DNA from: CAWANF01 sp963783355
GTDB lineage: Bacteria; Bacteroidota; Rhodothermia; Balneolales; DATFMH01
Length of the DNA: 64,000 nucleotides
Assembly: GCA_963783355.1 (NCBI GenBank)
Contig: CAWANF010000001.1
Coordinates: 682,001 to 746,000 of the forward strand
Direction: 5' to 3'
A program made the translations under genes and the position numbers. Within the stretch, counting starts at the first letter, position 1; each line of letters begins with the position of its first letter. Positions 44,978 to 53,952 of this stretch are shown one piece after another. The notes under the pieces were generated by a model, which saw only the letters and a list, made by a program, of their open reading frames with translations, did not search any database and was not told the origin of the DNA.

Positions 44978-45529
44978 TCAGGCATTAAATAATGTGTGTA
45001 TGATAAAGCTGGCAACAAAAAGTATACCCAGATAAAGGTGCCAGTTTTTATCCTTTCGTTGATACCTTAAAATCCCAAAAAAAATCAGGATAGTGAGTAT
45101 AAAGAAAGTCGTAATTCCTGAAATATAAGCTCCTGTGGGTTTTAGCCCGTTTATTAAAGCAAGACTTACGTGAACAATGATTACGCCCGTGGCTAAAATT
45201 CCAATAGGTACATGCCACTGACGGGCTATTTTAGCCAGGAAAGAGAAGATTTTTTTTACCTGGATTTTGCCCAAATCAAGATTCATCAGCTTTTTATATT
45301 TTAGAAGCAGGTAAACCGGGTACAAAGATATCGAAAAGAAAAATCCTATTCTTGCGGCAGAACCGAAATCTTCATGCATGGCTTCAAAAGCATGGGTATG
45401 TGGTTTAATTGTTTTCAGTAAGAATGGCAACCATACCGCTATGGCAAGTAAGAAAATAGCTGACAAATAAATGGAAAAATAAACCCTTTTTCTCTCTTTA
45501 GGATTATTAATAATTTTGTTTTGAGGCAT
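44978..45529 (-). CDS. Predicted b-heme four-histidine membrane protein
   Basis: 183 residues, five hydrophobic segments. Two helices each carry a WH-x13-H arrangement: His106 and His120 (WHVPIGIL to IIVH), and His164 and His178 (WHLYLGIL to FIIH). Paired histidines 14 apart in two helices are the ligation pattern of di-heme cytochrome b and ferric-reductase-type proteins. It may therefore pass electrons across the membrane, but no flavin or other partner gene is adjacent. Heme binding is inferred from spacing only. Confidence 0.55.
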   Translation of the reverse strand: MPQNKIINNPKERKRVYFSIYLSAIFLLAIAVWLPFLLKTIKPHTHAFEAMHEDFGSAARIGFFFSISLYPVYLLLKYKKLMNLDLGKIQVKKIFSFLAKIARQWHVPIGILATGVIIVHVSLALINGLKPTGAYISGITTFFILTILIFFGILRYQRKDKNWHLYLGILFVASFIIHTLFNA

Positions 45530-45609
45530 ATAATTGGATGTAACTTTCCTGGTTAACGTAGTGTTGTAAAAAGACTTGAGAGTGTTGAATAATTTTTGTT
45601 CCCAAAAAT

Positions 45610-45642
45610 AAAAAAAGGAGGCTAAATAATAAGCCTCCTTTT
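45610..45642 (-). terminator. Terminator of icd, minus strand
   Basis: GGAGGCT and AGCCTCC pair around eight bases; on the minus strand TTTTTTT follows. It lies just beyond the icd stop at 45670. AAAA on the other side makes it potentially bidirectional. Confidence 0.9.
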
Positions 45643-45669
45643 ATAAAAAGAAATTAAAATAAGTGAAAA

Positions 45670-46920
45670 TCAGTCCATGTTTTCGACGATTTTATTACCG
45701 AATTCAGAACATTTGAGTAATGTCGCTCCTTCCATCAGGCGTTCGAAGTCGTAAGTAACCTGTTTTTGGCTAATAGATGCCTCAATTCCCTGTTCGATAA
45801 GGTCGGCGGCTTCACTCCAGCCCATATAGCGTAACATCATAACCCCGGAAAGAATTAAAGAACCAGGATTTACTTTGTCCTGACCAGCATATTTTGGTGC
45901 CGTACCATGAGTTGCTTCAAACAAAGCGTAGCCATTATCATAGTTGATATTGGCACCAGGAGCGATTCCAATACCTCCGACACATGCGGCAAGGGCATCA
46001 GAAATGTAATCACCGTTCAGGTTCAGAGTCGCGATGATATCATATTCCGCCGGACGGGTTAATATTTGTTGCAGAAAGGCGTCGGCAATGACATCTTTGA
46101 TGATGATACCATTGGGTAGTTTGCACCAGGGGCCGCCATCGATCTCGACTCCACCGAACTCTTCTTTTGCCAGTTCATAGCCCCAGTTCTTGAAGCTCCC
46201 TTCCGTAAACTTCATGATATTTCCCTTATGGACAAGGGTCACGCTTTTACGGTTTTGCTCGATAGCATATTTGATGGCAGCGCGAACCAGCCTTTTAGTC
46301 CCTTCTTCCGATACCGGTTTAATACCGATGGAAGATGTTTTTGGGAAACGAATTTTGGTTGTTTTTAAATTATTGATCAGGAAGTCTTTAATTTTATCGG
46401 CATCCGGTGTTCCTGCCTGGTATTCAATTCCTGCATAAATATCTTCTGTATTTTCACGGAAGATGACCATATCCGTTAATTCTGGCCTTTTAACTGGGCT
46501 TGGAGTACCTTCGAAATACCGAACCGGGCGAACGCATGCGTACAAATCCAGTTTTTGGCGTAATGCGACGTTAAGGCTGCGAATTCCACCGCCAACAGGA
46601 GTTGTTAACGGGCCTTTAATGGCAACAAGATAATCTTTGACAGCTTCCAGGGTATCTTCAGGAAGCCACTCATTGTCACCATAAAAATTAACTGATTTTT
46701 CACCTGCGTAAATTTCAAACCATTCAATTTTTCGTTTTCCGTTGTAAGCTTTCTCAACGGCACTGTCCAATACATGTTTCATAGCGGGTGTGATATCAAC
46801 ACCGATACCGTCTCCCTCGATATAGGGAATGATTGGATTGTTAGGTACGGAGAGGCTTCCGTCGCTATTTTTTGTAATTTTCGACCCATTATCGGGTGGG
46901 GTTATTCTCTTGTAAGACAT
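45670..46920 (-). CDS. icd: NADP-dependent isocitrate dehydrogenase
   Basis: 416 residues, homodimeric E. coli-type enzyme of the TCA cycle. The phosphate and substrate site TTPVGGGIRSLNVALRQ includes the regulatory serine; ENTEDIYAGIEY follows. The NADP-specifying Lys and Tyr are in HGTAPKYAGQDKVNPG. It stands alone between two intergenic regions. Confidence 0.95.
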   Translation of the reverse strand: MSYKRITPPDNGSKITKNSDGSLSVPNNPIIPYIEGDGIGVDITPAMKHVLDSAVEKAYNGKRKIEWFEIYAGEKSVNFYGDNEWLPEDTLEAVKDYLVAIKGPLTTPVGGGIRSLNVALRQKLDLYACVRPVRYFEGTPSPVKRPELTDMVIFRENTEDIYAGIEYQAGTPDADKIKDFLINNLKTTKIRFPKTSSIGIKPVSEEGTKRLVRAAIKYAIEQNRKSVTLVHKGNIMKFTEGSFKNWGYELAKEEFGGVEIDGGPWCKLPNGIIIKDVIADAFLQQILTRPAEYDIIATLNLNGDYISDALAACVGGIGIAPGANINYDNGYALFEATHGTAPKYAGQDKVNPGSLILSGVMMLRYMGWSEAADLIEQGIEASISQKQVTYDFERLMEGATLLKCSEFGNKIVENMD

Positions 46921-47420
46921 AATACTTTGAAATGAATGTGGTTAGTTTCTTAATGTTGGTCACATAATAGTAAAAATGAACACTTATCGCACGTCCGGAA
47001 GCACTAAAATGTCAGGAAAAGCGGTATTTAATTCTATTTTTTTGTGAACTTAATCTATATAATGATCTGCCCTTCATATCCCTTATGTTTATTTGGTTAT
47101 AAATTGCTCATTGTGCATGAGTATCAAGAAATGTATTTAGCATTTAAAAGGTGACTTGATTGGACAAAATGAACGTGATATGAAAGTGTTGTATAAGTTG
47201 AATGACAAGAACTTGTATTCAGGAGCATAAAAAGAACCCCTTCTTCAGGTTGCCTTTTTAATTTTAAGAAAGCCGGGGATTCGTTTGAAAATAAATATTC
47301 GCAATGTTTAAAAGTCTGTTCACTTTATATCCAATGGGTAAATCCCTATATTATATGTATAAAATATGATAGGGAACTTCTCGTTTCCATTATAGAGAAA
47401 GTTAATAAAATTTTACTGTT
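46921..47420. other. 500-bp region without a recognised gene
   Basis: Separates icd (leftward) from the small membrane gene at 47421 (rightward), so it should hold both promoters. AT-rich. I find no convincing open frame or hairpin, no tRNA and no copy of the P1-P3 repeats. Only short frames of under 20 codons occur, such as one at 47180-47230. Confidence 0.6.
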
Positions 47421-47627
47421 ATGAAGTTCCGACCAATTGCAGGAAGACTCCCGAAATATAAACGCTTCGACTATGAACCGCGTTATTATAAGCCGGAAAA
47501 AGAACATCAAGATCACCGAATTAAAATCGAACGTACCAGGAAAAGACAAAACAAACAGTTAAAGTCCGTATTATTTTATGCGGCATTATTATTCCTGATA
47601 CTTTACTTAATTGTTCGGTTAGGTTAA
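47421..47627 (+). CDS. Small basic single-helix membrane protein
   Basis: 68 residues. A strongly basic, Arg/Lys/Tyr-rich cytoplasmic N-terminus (about 48 residues) precedes one membrane helix (LFYAALLFLILYLIVRLG) at the very C-terminus, a tail-anchored layout. I do not recognise a family. It lies 55 bp upstream of mutL and is probably cotranscribed with it. Confidence 0.55.
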   Translation: MKFRPIAGRLPKYKRFDYEPRYYKPEKEHQDHRIKIERTRKRQNKQLKSVLFYAALLFLILYLIVRLG

Positions 47628-47682
47628 ACGACAAGTTGCTTATATTAACTGCGTGGTAAAAAAATAATTAAATCAAATTGGA

Positions 47683-49551
47683 TTGAGCAGGGAGATTGAA
47701 ACGAACGAAGGAATAATACGCCAGTTACCCCCGGAGGTATCAAATAAAATTGCTGCCGGGGAAGTGGTACAAAGGCCGGGATCGGTGGTCAAGGAATTGC
47801 TTGATAATGCTATTGATTCAGGTGCTGACCAAATAAAAGTGATTGTACAAAATGCCGGCCGGACCTTAATTCAGGTGATAGATAATGGCAGCGGAATTGG
47901 CCGTTCCGATATTCCATTGGCCTTTCTCCGGCATGCAACTTCAAAAATTTACGAAGTTGATGATTTATTCAGAATCCGTACAATGGGTTTTCGGGGAGAA
48001 GCTCTGGCATCTATAGCGTCGGTGGCTCAGGTAACATTGAAAACGAAGCGGATTGAGGATGAAGCCGGATTTGAATATGAAATTTGGGGTGGTGAAGAAA
48101 AAAGTATGGCCCCGGCTGCTGTTGACAATGGGACATCCATTGCGGTCGGAAATCTTTTCTATAATGTGCCGGCACGGCGGGCTTTCCTGAAAACAGATGC
48201 TACGGAATTTCGTCATATTTTACTGGCTTTTCAGCAGGCAGCTTTGGCACATACCGAAATAGGATTTGAACTGTTGGCCGATACCGACAAAGTGTACAAC
48301 CTGCCCGTTCAGTCGCTGGCACAACGCATTACGGATATTTTTGGCAAATCTTATAAAGCCAGTTTGATACCGGTAGAAGAAAACACCAGTTACATGTCGG
48401 TAAAAGGTTACCTGATTGATCCTAACCTGGCTAAAAAGACACGGGGAGAACAGTTTCTTTTCGTTAATAATCGCCCGTTTTACCACCGGCATCTGTCATA
48501 TATCATACAAAATCTGTACAAACAATGGATAAGGTCGAATGAATATCCGTTTTTTGCCCTGTTTTTTGAAGTCGATCCGTCGGAAGTCGATATCAATGTT
48601 CATCCCAGCAAGCTGGAAGTGAAATTCGGGGACGAACGCAGTATGTCGGCACTGACAAAATCAATCATCCGAAAAGCTTTAAATGAACATCTTCAGGTTC
48701 CCATCATTGATGATAAATATTCAAATGGGAATGATTTTATGCAGGGACAAAATTTTAAAAGCGACTTCGAATCCGATTTTTCGTTTAAGAATCCCGGTCA
48801 GGGCAATACCTTTCAGCCGAATAATTCATCTGTGCGAATTCCTTCCCGGATCAATTTTAAGTCAGGTTCAACTAAATCGCCTTCTTTTACAGAATTTCTA
48901 TATGGAGAGGCCCCCAAAAATGACGTTGATGCCGGTAATAAATTTGGAAAAAAAATTGAGGGTCAGGATTCAAAATTAAAACATGACAAAGGCAGGGGAT
49001 TCTGGCAACTACATGACCGCTATATCATATCACAAACTCTTTCCGGATTATTTATTGTTGATCAGCATGCCGCGCATAAACGAATTTTGTATGAAAAGGC
49101 TCTGCAATCAGCGGAGTCGGGTTTACCCAGTACTCAGCAGTTACTATTTCCCCAAACAATAGATTTTTCGGCAACTGATTACACTCTGCTTAAAGAGCTG
49201 ATGCCTATCATCAAAAAAATGGGTTTTAATATTCAGTTATTAAGTGGAAATACCGCCATCATATCGGGTGTTCCTTCTGAGATACGGATGGGAGATGAGC
49301 GGGAAGTTTTGGATTCTATTCTTCAGCAATACCAGGAATTATCCGTTAAATTAAAATTGGATGCCCACAAAAAGGTAGCACTGGCTTTTGCATCTAAAAC
49401 AGCCATGCCGCGCGGACGAAAATTATCGGATGTGGAAATGGAGACCCTGATCGACCAGCTATTTGCCTGTGAAAATCCATACTTTGATCCTTTGAATAAA
49501 CCGACAATATTTTATATTCCATTGGAGGAGATAGCCTCCCGCTTTCGATAA
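47683..49551 (+). CDS. mutL: DNA mismatch repair protein MutL
   Basis: 622 residues. GHKL ATPase: KELLDNAIDSGAD, DNGSGI, FRGEALASIASV and the KLEVKFGDER segment are intact. The TTG at 47683 is the most upstream start. In the C-domain the endonuclease motif reads DQHAAHKRILYE, with Lys466 where endonuclease MutLs have Glu, and the CPHGRP-like motif reads DPLNKP (602-607). The nicking activity is therefore probably absent and the protein would act as a non-nuclease MutL. No MutH gene is in the window. The DUF3524 gene follows after 16 bp. Confidence 0.93.
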   Translation: MSREIETNEGIIRQLPPEVSNKIAAGEVVQRPGSVVKELLDNAIDSGADQIKVIVQNAGRTLIQVIDNGSGIGRSDIPLAFLRHATSKIYEVDDLFRIRTMGFRGEALASIASVAQVTLKTKRIEDEAGFEYEIWGGEEKSMAPAAVDNGTSIAVGNLFYNVPARRAFLKTDATEFRHILLAFQQAALAHTEIGFELLADTDKVYNLPVQSLAQRITDIFGKSYKASLIPVEENTSYMSVKGYLIDPNLAKKTRGEQFLFVNNRPFYHRHLSYIIQNLYKQWIRSNEYPFFALFFEVDPSEVDINVHPSKLEVKFGDERSMSALTKSIIRKALNEHLQVPIIDDKYSNGNDFMQGQNFKSDFESDFSFKNPGQGNTFQPNNSSVRIPSRINFKSGSTKSPSFTEFLYGEAPKNDVDAGNKFGKKIEGQDSKLKHDKGRGFWQLHDRYIISQTLSGLFIVDQHAAHKRILYEKALQSAESGLPSTQQLLFPQTIDFSATDYTLLKELMPIIKKMGFNIQLLSGNTAIISGVPSEIRMGDEREVLDSILQQYQELSVKLKLDAHKKVALAFASKTAMPRGRKLSDVEMETLIDQLFACENPYFDPLNKPTIFYIPLEEIASRFR

Positions 49552-49567
49552 TCATTAAAGCTGACCT

Positions 49568-50698
49568 ATGAACATACTTGCTATTGAGCCGTTTTTAGGA
49601 GGATCTCACAAAGCATTCCTCAACGGACTTGAGCATCATTCCAAACATCATATTTTCTCGGTTACTATGCCCGATCAATATTGGGAAAGGCTGGTTTATG
49701 GTGGAATAGTGACGCTGGCGAAAGCAAGTATGAAGATTGAAGAACCTATCGATCTGATTCTGGCGAGTAGTCTTACAGATTTATCGGCTTTTATGGCACT
49801 GACGAATCCCCGTTTCGCTCATACTCCGGTGGTGATGTATATGCATGAGAATCAGCTCACGATGCCTCTGCCCGAAGGAAAAGAGCGAAATAACACTTAT
49901 TGCTATATCAATTATTTAAGTGCGTTAATTGCGGATCAGCTCATTTTCTCTTCTCATTTTCATTACGAGTCTTTTTTTGAATCATTGCCGGAATTTCTGA
50001 AACGGTTTCCGGATAATGAGAATATGGATACCATTCGCCTGATAGAGGAAAAAAGTTCGATTTTACATCCTGGTATTGATTTAAAATCCTTCGATCACCA
50101 AAAAGATACACGGCATGAGAATTTAAATCCGGTCATTGTGTGGAATCAACGATGGTCGTATGATAAAGATCCGGCAAAATTTTTCAGAATGATGAACCGT
50201 CTCGATGACGCAGGCTATAAATTTGATTTAATCCTGGCTGGAGATAATCGTCATGATATCCCTGTAGAATTTGAAAAAGCATGGAAAAGGTATGGGCACC
50301 GCATTAAATTGTATGGCTACGTTGATGACTTTGAGACCTACAGCCAGCTACTCCATAAGGGAGACATTGTGGTTTCGACAGCTCAGTATGAGTTCTTCTG
50401 TACTGCTATTATGGAGGCTGTCTATTGCGGATGTCATCCGGTACTTCCTAATGACTTAACCTATCCTGAGCTCATTCCGGAGAGCCTCGCCCAGCCATTA
50501 TTGCACGCTCCGATTTTTTATGAAAATGAGGATGAACTATTTACGATTCTGAAAAGCCTTCTTGTTGGTGAATCAAAACCTCTTCCAAAGAATACGCTGC
50601 AAAGGATAAATAAGCATCTCGAATGGAGTGCCATTATCAAGAGTTATGATGAATTACTGGAAAACATTGCAGAATTTAAGAAGCTGGAGTATCCCTGA
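49568..50698 (+). CDS. DUF3524 glycosyltransferase, tRNA-queuosine mannosyltransferase-like
   Basis: 376 residues. It starts with the signature MNILAIEPFLGGSHKAFLNG of the DUF3524 family, which includes human GTDC1 (QTMAN), the enzyme that mannosylates queuosine in tRNA-Asp. A donor-binding tail with E-x7-E-like STAQYEFFCTAIMEAVYCGC follows. A bacterial queuosine-mannosylating role is inferred. Other GT4 members exist, so the substrate is not proven. It follows mutL by 16 bp and overlaps the convergent next gene by 23 bp. Confidence 0.75.
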   Translation: MNILAIEPFLGGSHKAFLNGLEHHSKHHIFSVTMPDQYWERLVYGGIVTLAKASMKIEEPIDLILASSLTDLSAFMALTNPRFAHTPVVMYMHENQLTMPLPEGKERNNTYCYINYLSALIADQLIFSSHFHYESFFESLPEFLKRFPDNENMDTIRLIEEKSSILHPGIDLKSFDHQKDTRHENLNPVIVWNQRWSYDKDPAKFFRMMNRLDDAGYKFDLILAGDNRHDIPVEFEKAWKRYGHRIKLYGYVDDFETYSQLLHKGDIVVSTAQYEFFCTAIMEAVYCGCHPVLPNDLTYPELIPESLAQPLLHAPIFYENEDELFTILKSLLVGESKPLPKNTLQRINKHLEWSAIIKSYDELLENIAEFKKLEYP

Positions 50699-51521
50699 AA
50701 CGGGCAATAATAATTCCTTTGATAGTTTTTCTGCTGTAGATATAAGCCAGAAGTCCGAGCGGTTCCGCAGTAATTCCTAACCGTGGATTGGCATGTAAAA
50801 AAGTGATGAATTCCCCGTTTTTATAGGCTATAGCCGTGTGTGAAATATCAAGACCCGGAATGGTTGTAACAAACGCGATGATATCTCCGGTTCTTATATG
50901 TTGAATATAGTAGGGGAGATATTTTTTAGGAAGGTATTTAAGATGATCACGGGATAACAATGCTTCTCTGTGTTCTATAAGTTTCAAAAGAGAATCGGAA
51001 GCAGCCAGTTTCGGATAGGATTTGAGATGGTGACTCATGAAATCAATTTTCCCAATCGGTTTGGTTCCTTTCCACTTTTGAGTAATAATGGTCAAATCAC
51101 CTTTTTTTTGATTATTTAACAACCAATCCGAGAAATAATGAAGACGGCTGTAATATCCATTCAGGATTCCATTCCGGTATCGTATAAATTGCAGATTCCG
51201 ACGAAAGGCATCGTATGACGTATCACCTCTGATGGTCGTTAATGTCATGGCCAGCGTTGTCTCGACATAAATAACACAATCCGATCCTTTTAATGTAGAG
51301 ACAAGCTTCTCTTTTGGCGATTGATCCAGTAATCCTGCCTTGTAGGGAATGCCAATTTGTTTTTCCGCGTAAAAAGATATCAGGTCAGGGATTGAATCTT
51401 TTTGATGGTATTCTTTGAGTCCCTGCTCAAGCCAATTATCGATGTGTTCCCCTGATGACTGCGCTTTTGAGGCAGTGAAACATATAAATATTAAGAAAAT
51501 AGTTAAGAGGCTTTTAGGCAC
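50676..51521 (-). CDS. DUF1460 family N-acetylmuramoyl-L-alanine amidase-like protein
   Basis: 281 residues, GTG start. A signal peptide ends in SKAQ. The NlpC/P60-like core has the catalytic Cys in GSDCVIYVETTLAMTL and the His in LDISHTAIAYK, and the family segment RLHYFSDWL. Such proteins cleave the amide bond of muramyl peptides or related substrates in the periplasm. It lies 22 bp downstream of dnaB. Confidence 0.82.
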   Translation of the reverse strand: MPKSLLTIFLIFICFTASKAQSSGEHIDNWLEQGLKEYHQKDSIPDLISFYAEKQIGIPYKAGLLDQSPKEKLVSTLKGSDCVIYVETTLAMTLTTIRGDTSYDAFRRNLQFIRYRNGILNGYYSRLHYFSDWLLNNQKKGDLTIITQKWKGTKPIGKIDFMSHHLKSYPKLAASDSLLKLIEHREALLSRDHLKYLPKKYLPYYIQHIRTGDIIAFVTTIPGLDISHTAIAYKNGEFITFLHANPRLGITAEPLGLLAYIYSRKTIKGIIIARFRDTPAS

Positions 51522-51543
51522 GTCGGGCTGATATTTTTACATA

Positions 51544-53100
51544 TTAAAAAGGCGCATCTTCTGAATCGTCAATATCGTCAATTTGTTTATTTTTGCCTTG
51601 CAAACGGGCAGGTTTTCCCTGGGGTGCTTCATCTGGAAGCAGAGCATCCATATGCTGGCTGTCGTACGGATCATGATAAATCGTAGACAGATTTTCAAAC
51701 CGGGCATATTCTTTGATGAATTGCATCCGGACATTTCCTGTTGGTCCGTTACGCTGTTTCCCGATAATCAATTCGGCGATTCCGGCAGTCGATTGACCGG
51801 TTTCGTCATCTGTTTGAATGCCATAATATTCAGGACGATAGAGGAAGCAAACTACGTCGGCATCCTGTTCAATGGAACCGGATTCCCGCAAGTCACTCAG
51901 TTGTGGGCGTTTATTTCCACCACGCTGCTCAACAGCCCGGCTTAGCTGAGACAGGGCAATAACCGGAACATCAAGTTCTTTTGCGAGTGATTTCAGTCCA
52001 CGAGAGATATATGCGATTTCCTGTTCCCTGTTTTTATCGTTATTACTGCCGCCTGTCATAAGTTGCAAATAGTCGATGATAATAAGCCCGATGTTGTGCT
52101 CATTTTTTAGACGACGGCATTTAGAACGCAACTCCATCACACTGATACCGGGGGTATCGTCAATAAAAATGTTAGCGGAAACAAGGCGTCCGGCCGCCTC
52201 AACCAACTGTTCAAAATCCTGATCATTAAGATTTCCGGAACGGGCAAGCTGTGCATTAATGCGTGCTTCCATAGTAAGCAAACGTTGCACTAATGATTGA
52301 TCGGACATTTCCAGGCTGAAAATCGCCACATTGGTTCGCAACTCAGGATCCGGGAACAGGGCGGCATTACGCGCGGCTGTAAGAACGAAAGCAGTTTTAC
52401 CCATAGAGGGACGTGCCGCGATGATTACGAGATCTCCGCGCTGCCAGCCGGCTGTCAACTGATCGCAATCCAGATTTGAGGGAACACCCGTTAATCCACC
52501 GGCTTTTCCACGGATTTCCACTAAATAATCAATAGTGCTTTTGAGGATGTCACCGATTCCTTTGGCGGGAGCTCGGGTCTTCGTGTTCGCTATCTCAAAG
52601 ATTTTCTGTTCCGACAAGTCCAGCAGATCATAAGGATCCGATGTGGTATCATAACTTTCTTTTATAATCTCAGTACAGGTGAGAATCAAATTCCTTTTGA
52701 TCGCTTTTTCAGCTATTATTTGAGCGTGATATTCAATATTTGCCGCTGAACTGACGGAACGTGTCAACTGGGTTAAATAACTGATCCCACCGCAAAGATC
52801 TAATAGGTTCTGATCTTTCAACTCATTCTCTAATGTTATGATATCCAACGGATTGTCACGTTCATACAATTTGTATACAGATTCAAAAATATGACGATTG
52901 GCCGGTTTGTAGAAATCGTCAGGTTTAAGTATTTGCAGCGCAATTGAAGCAGCTTCGTGATCGATCAGCATTCCGCCCAAAACGGCTTCTTCAATTTCAA
53001 CGGCCTGAGGTGGAATGCGTCCGCCACTTTCAAGCAGGTTGATCTCGTTTGAGATGCGTTTTTTATTATTGAAACCGTTTCCGTTGGAGTCTTTCGCCAT
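51544..53100 (-). CDS. dnaB: Replicative DNA helicase DnaB
   Basis: 518 residues. N-terminal helical domain (PPQAVEIEEAVLGGMLID) and a RecA-like ATPase with Walker A ARPSMGKTAF, then LEMSDQSLVQRLL, IIIDYLQLM and SQLSRAVEQR. No intein interrupts it. It unwinds the fork. The C-terminal tail is rich in Lys, Asp and Gln. It is cotranscribed with the amidase-like gene downstream. Confidence 0.95.
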   Translation of the reverse strand: MAKDSNGNGFNNKKRISNEINLLESGGRIPPQAVEIEEAVLGGMLIDHEAASIALQILKPDDFYKPANRHIFESVYKLYERDNPLDIITLENELKDQNLLDLCGGISYLTQLTRSVSSAANIEYHAQIIAEKAIKRNLILTCTEIIKESYDTTSDPYDLLDLSEQKIFEIANTKTRAPAKGIGDILKSTIDYLVEIRGKAGGLTGVPSNLDCDQLTAGWQRGDLVIIAARPSMGKTAFVLTAARNAALFPDPELRTNVAIFSLEMSDQSLVQRLLTMEARINAQLARSGNLNDQDFEQLVEAAGRLVSANIFIDDTPGISVMELRSKCRRLKNEHNIGLIIIDYLQLMTGGSNNDKNREQEIAYISRGLKSLAKELDVPVIALSQLSRAVEQRGGNKRPQLSDLRESGSIEQDADVVCFLYRPEYYGIQTDDETGQSTAGIAELIIGKQRNGPTGNVRMQFIKEYARFENLSTIYHDPYDSQHMDALLPDEAPQGKPARLQGKNKQIDDIDDSEDAPF

Positions 53101-53148
53101 TATAATATTTTATACCTAATACGTTAAGTTAGATTCTACCATTTTTGT

Positions 53149-53952
53149 TCAGGGTTTGCAACCTAATTCATCATACCGTTTACGAACCATTTGTACATCT
53201 TCCCATGTGCTCCGCTTCCAGTTTGGATTTCGTAATAATGCTGCCGGATGATAGGTCAATGTAAGCTCATATTTGTCCATATACGGATGGAATGTTCCCC
53301 TTAATGCCTTCATGGGTTGATTGGTGCTTAATAACGTCTGCGCCGAAATACGGCCCAGGCAAAGAATGATTTTCGGGTCAATCAGTTCTATTTGTTTTTC
53401 GAGGAAGGGGAGGCTTCGTTCCCGCTCTTCTGGCAGCGGGTCCCGATTTTTAGGTGGACGATGCTTAATGATGTTCGCAATATAAACATCTTCACGACGC
53501 ATATTTATGGCCTCGAGAATCTTATTGAGCAATTTTCCGGCACGGCCGACAAATGGTTCACCCTGTTCATCTTCATTTTTACCCGGAGCTTCGCCAATGA
53601 GCATCAAATCTGCTGACGGATTTCCAACACCAAAAACCAAATTTGTATTGGGTAAATCCGTTTTAAGCACATCGGCTTTTTCACATAAAGCATACAGTTC
53701 GTCGAGTGTTTTGCAGGCCTTTACCTGCTCGTAAATGTCTTTTTCGTTTTGTTTATTCAAATCGTTTGTTTGATTCTCATTTGGAATTTGATCGGAAACG
53801 GTTTTTGTCGAATCCCGATTTTCTGCAAGTTTTGCTTCAGTAACAGTACGGGATATTTGTTCTACTTCCGGTACCTTAAAAGTCCCGTAAACTTCTTCCT
53901 GATTTTGAAGAAACTGAATAATATTATCAAGCAAATCCTGCATTTCAGGCAT
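53149..53952 (-). CDS. Family 4-type uracil-DNA glycosylase lacking Fe-S cysteines
   Basis: 267 residues with a 90-residue polar extension. Motif A is GEAPGKNEDEQGEPFVGRAG and motif B is THP-like TYHPAALLRN. Family 4 enzymes bind a 4Fe-4S cluster through four cysteines. Here only Cys90 of the first pair remains: the second position is Ala93, the KCRPP position is His164 (KHRPP) and the fourth is Ser180. So the cluster is very likely absent. It overlaps mtaB upstream by 8 bp. Confidence 0.85.
   Translation of the reverse strand: MPEMQDLLDNIIQFLQNQEEVYGTFKVPEVEQISRTVTEAKLAENRDSTKTVSDQIPNENQTNDLNKQNEKDIYEQVKACKTLDELYALCEKADVLKTDLPNTNLVFGVGNPSADLMLIGEAPGKNEDEQGEPFVGRAGKLLNKILEAINMRREDVYIANIIKHRPPKNRDPLPEERERSLPFLEKQIELIDPKIILCLGRISAQTLLSTNQPMKALRGTFHPYMDKYELTLTYHPAALLRNPNWKRSTWEDVQMVRKRYDELGCKP

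Noticed and set aside
46921..47420. Small gene or RNA in the icd-mutL gap
   Set aside because: Only frames of under 20 codons occur, and no stable hairpin, tRNA or repeat was found.
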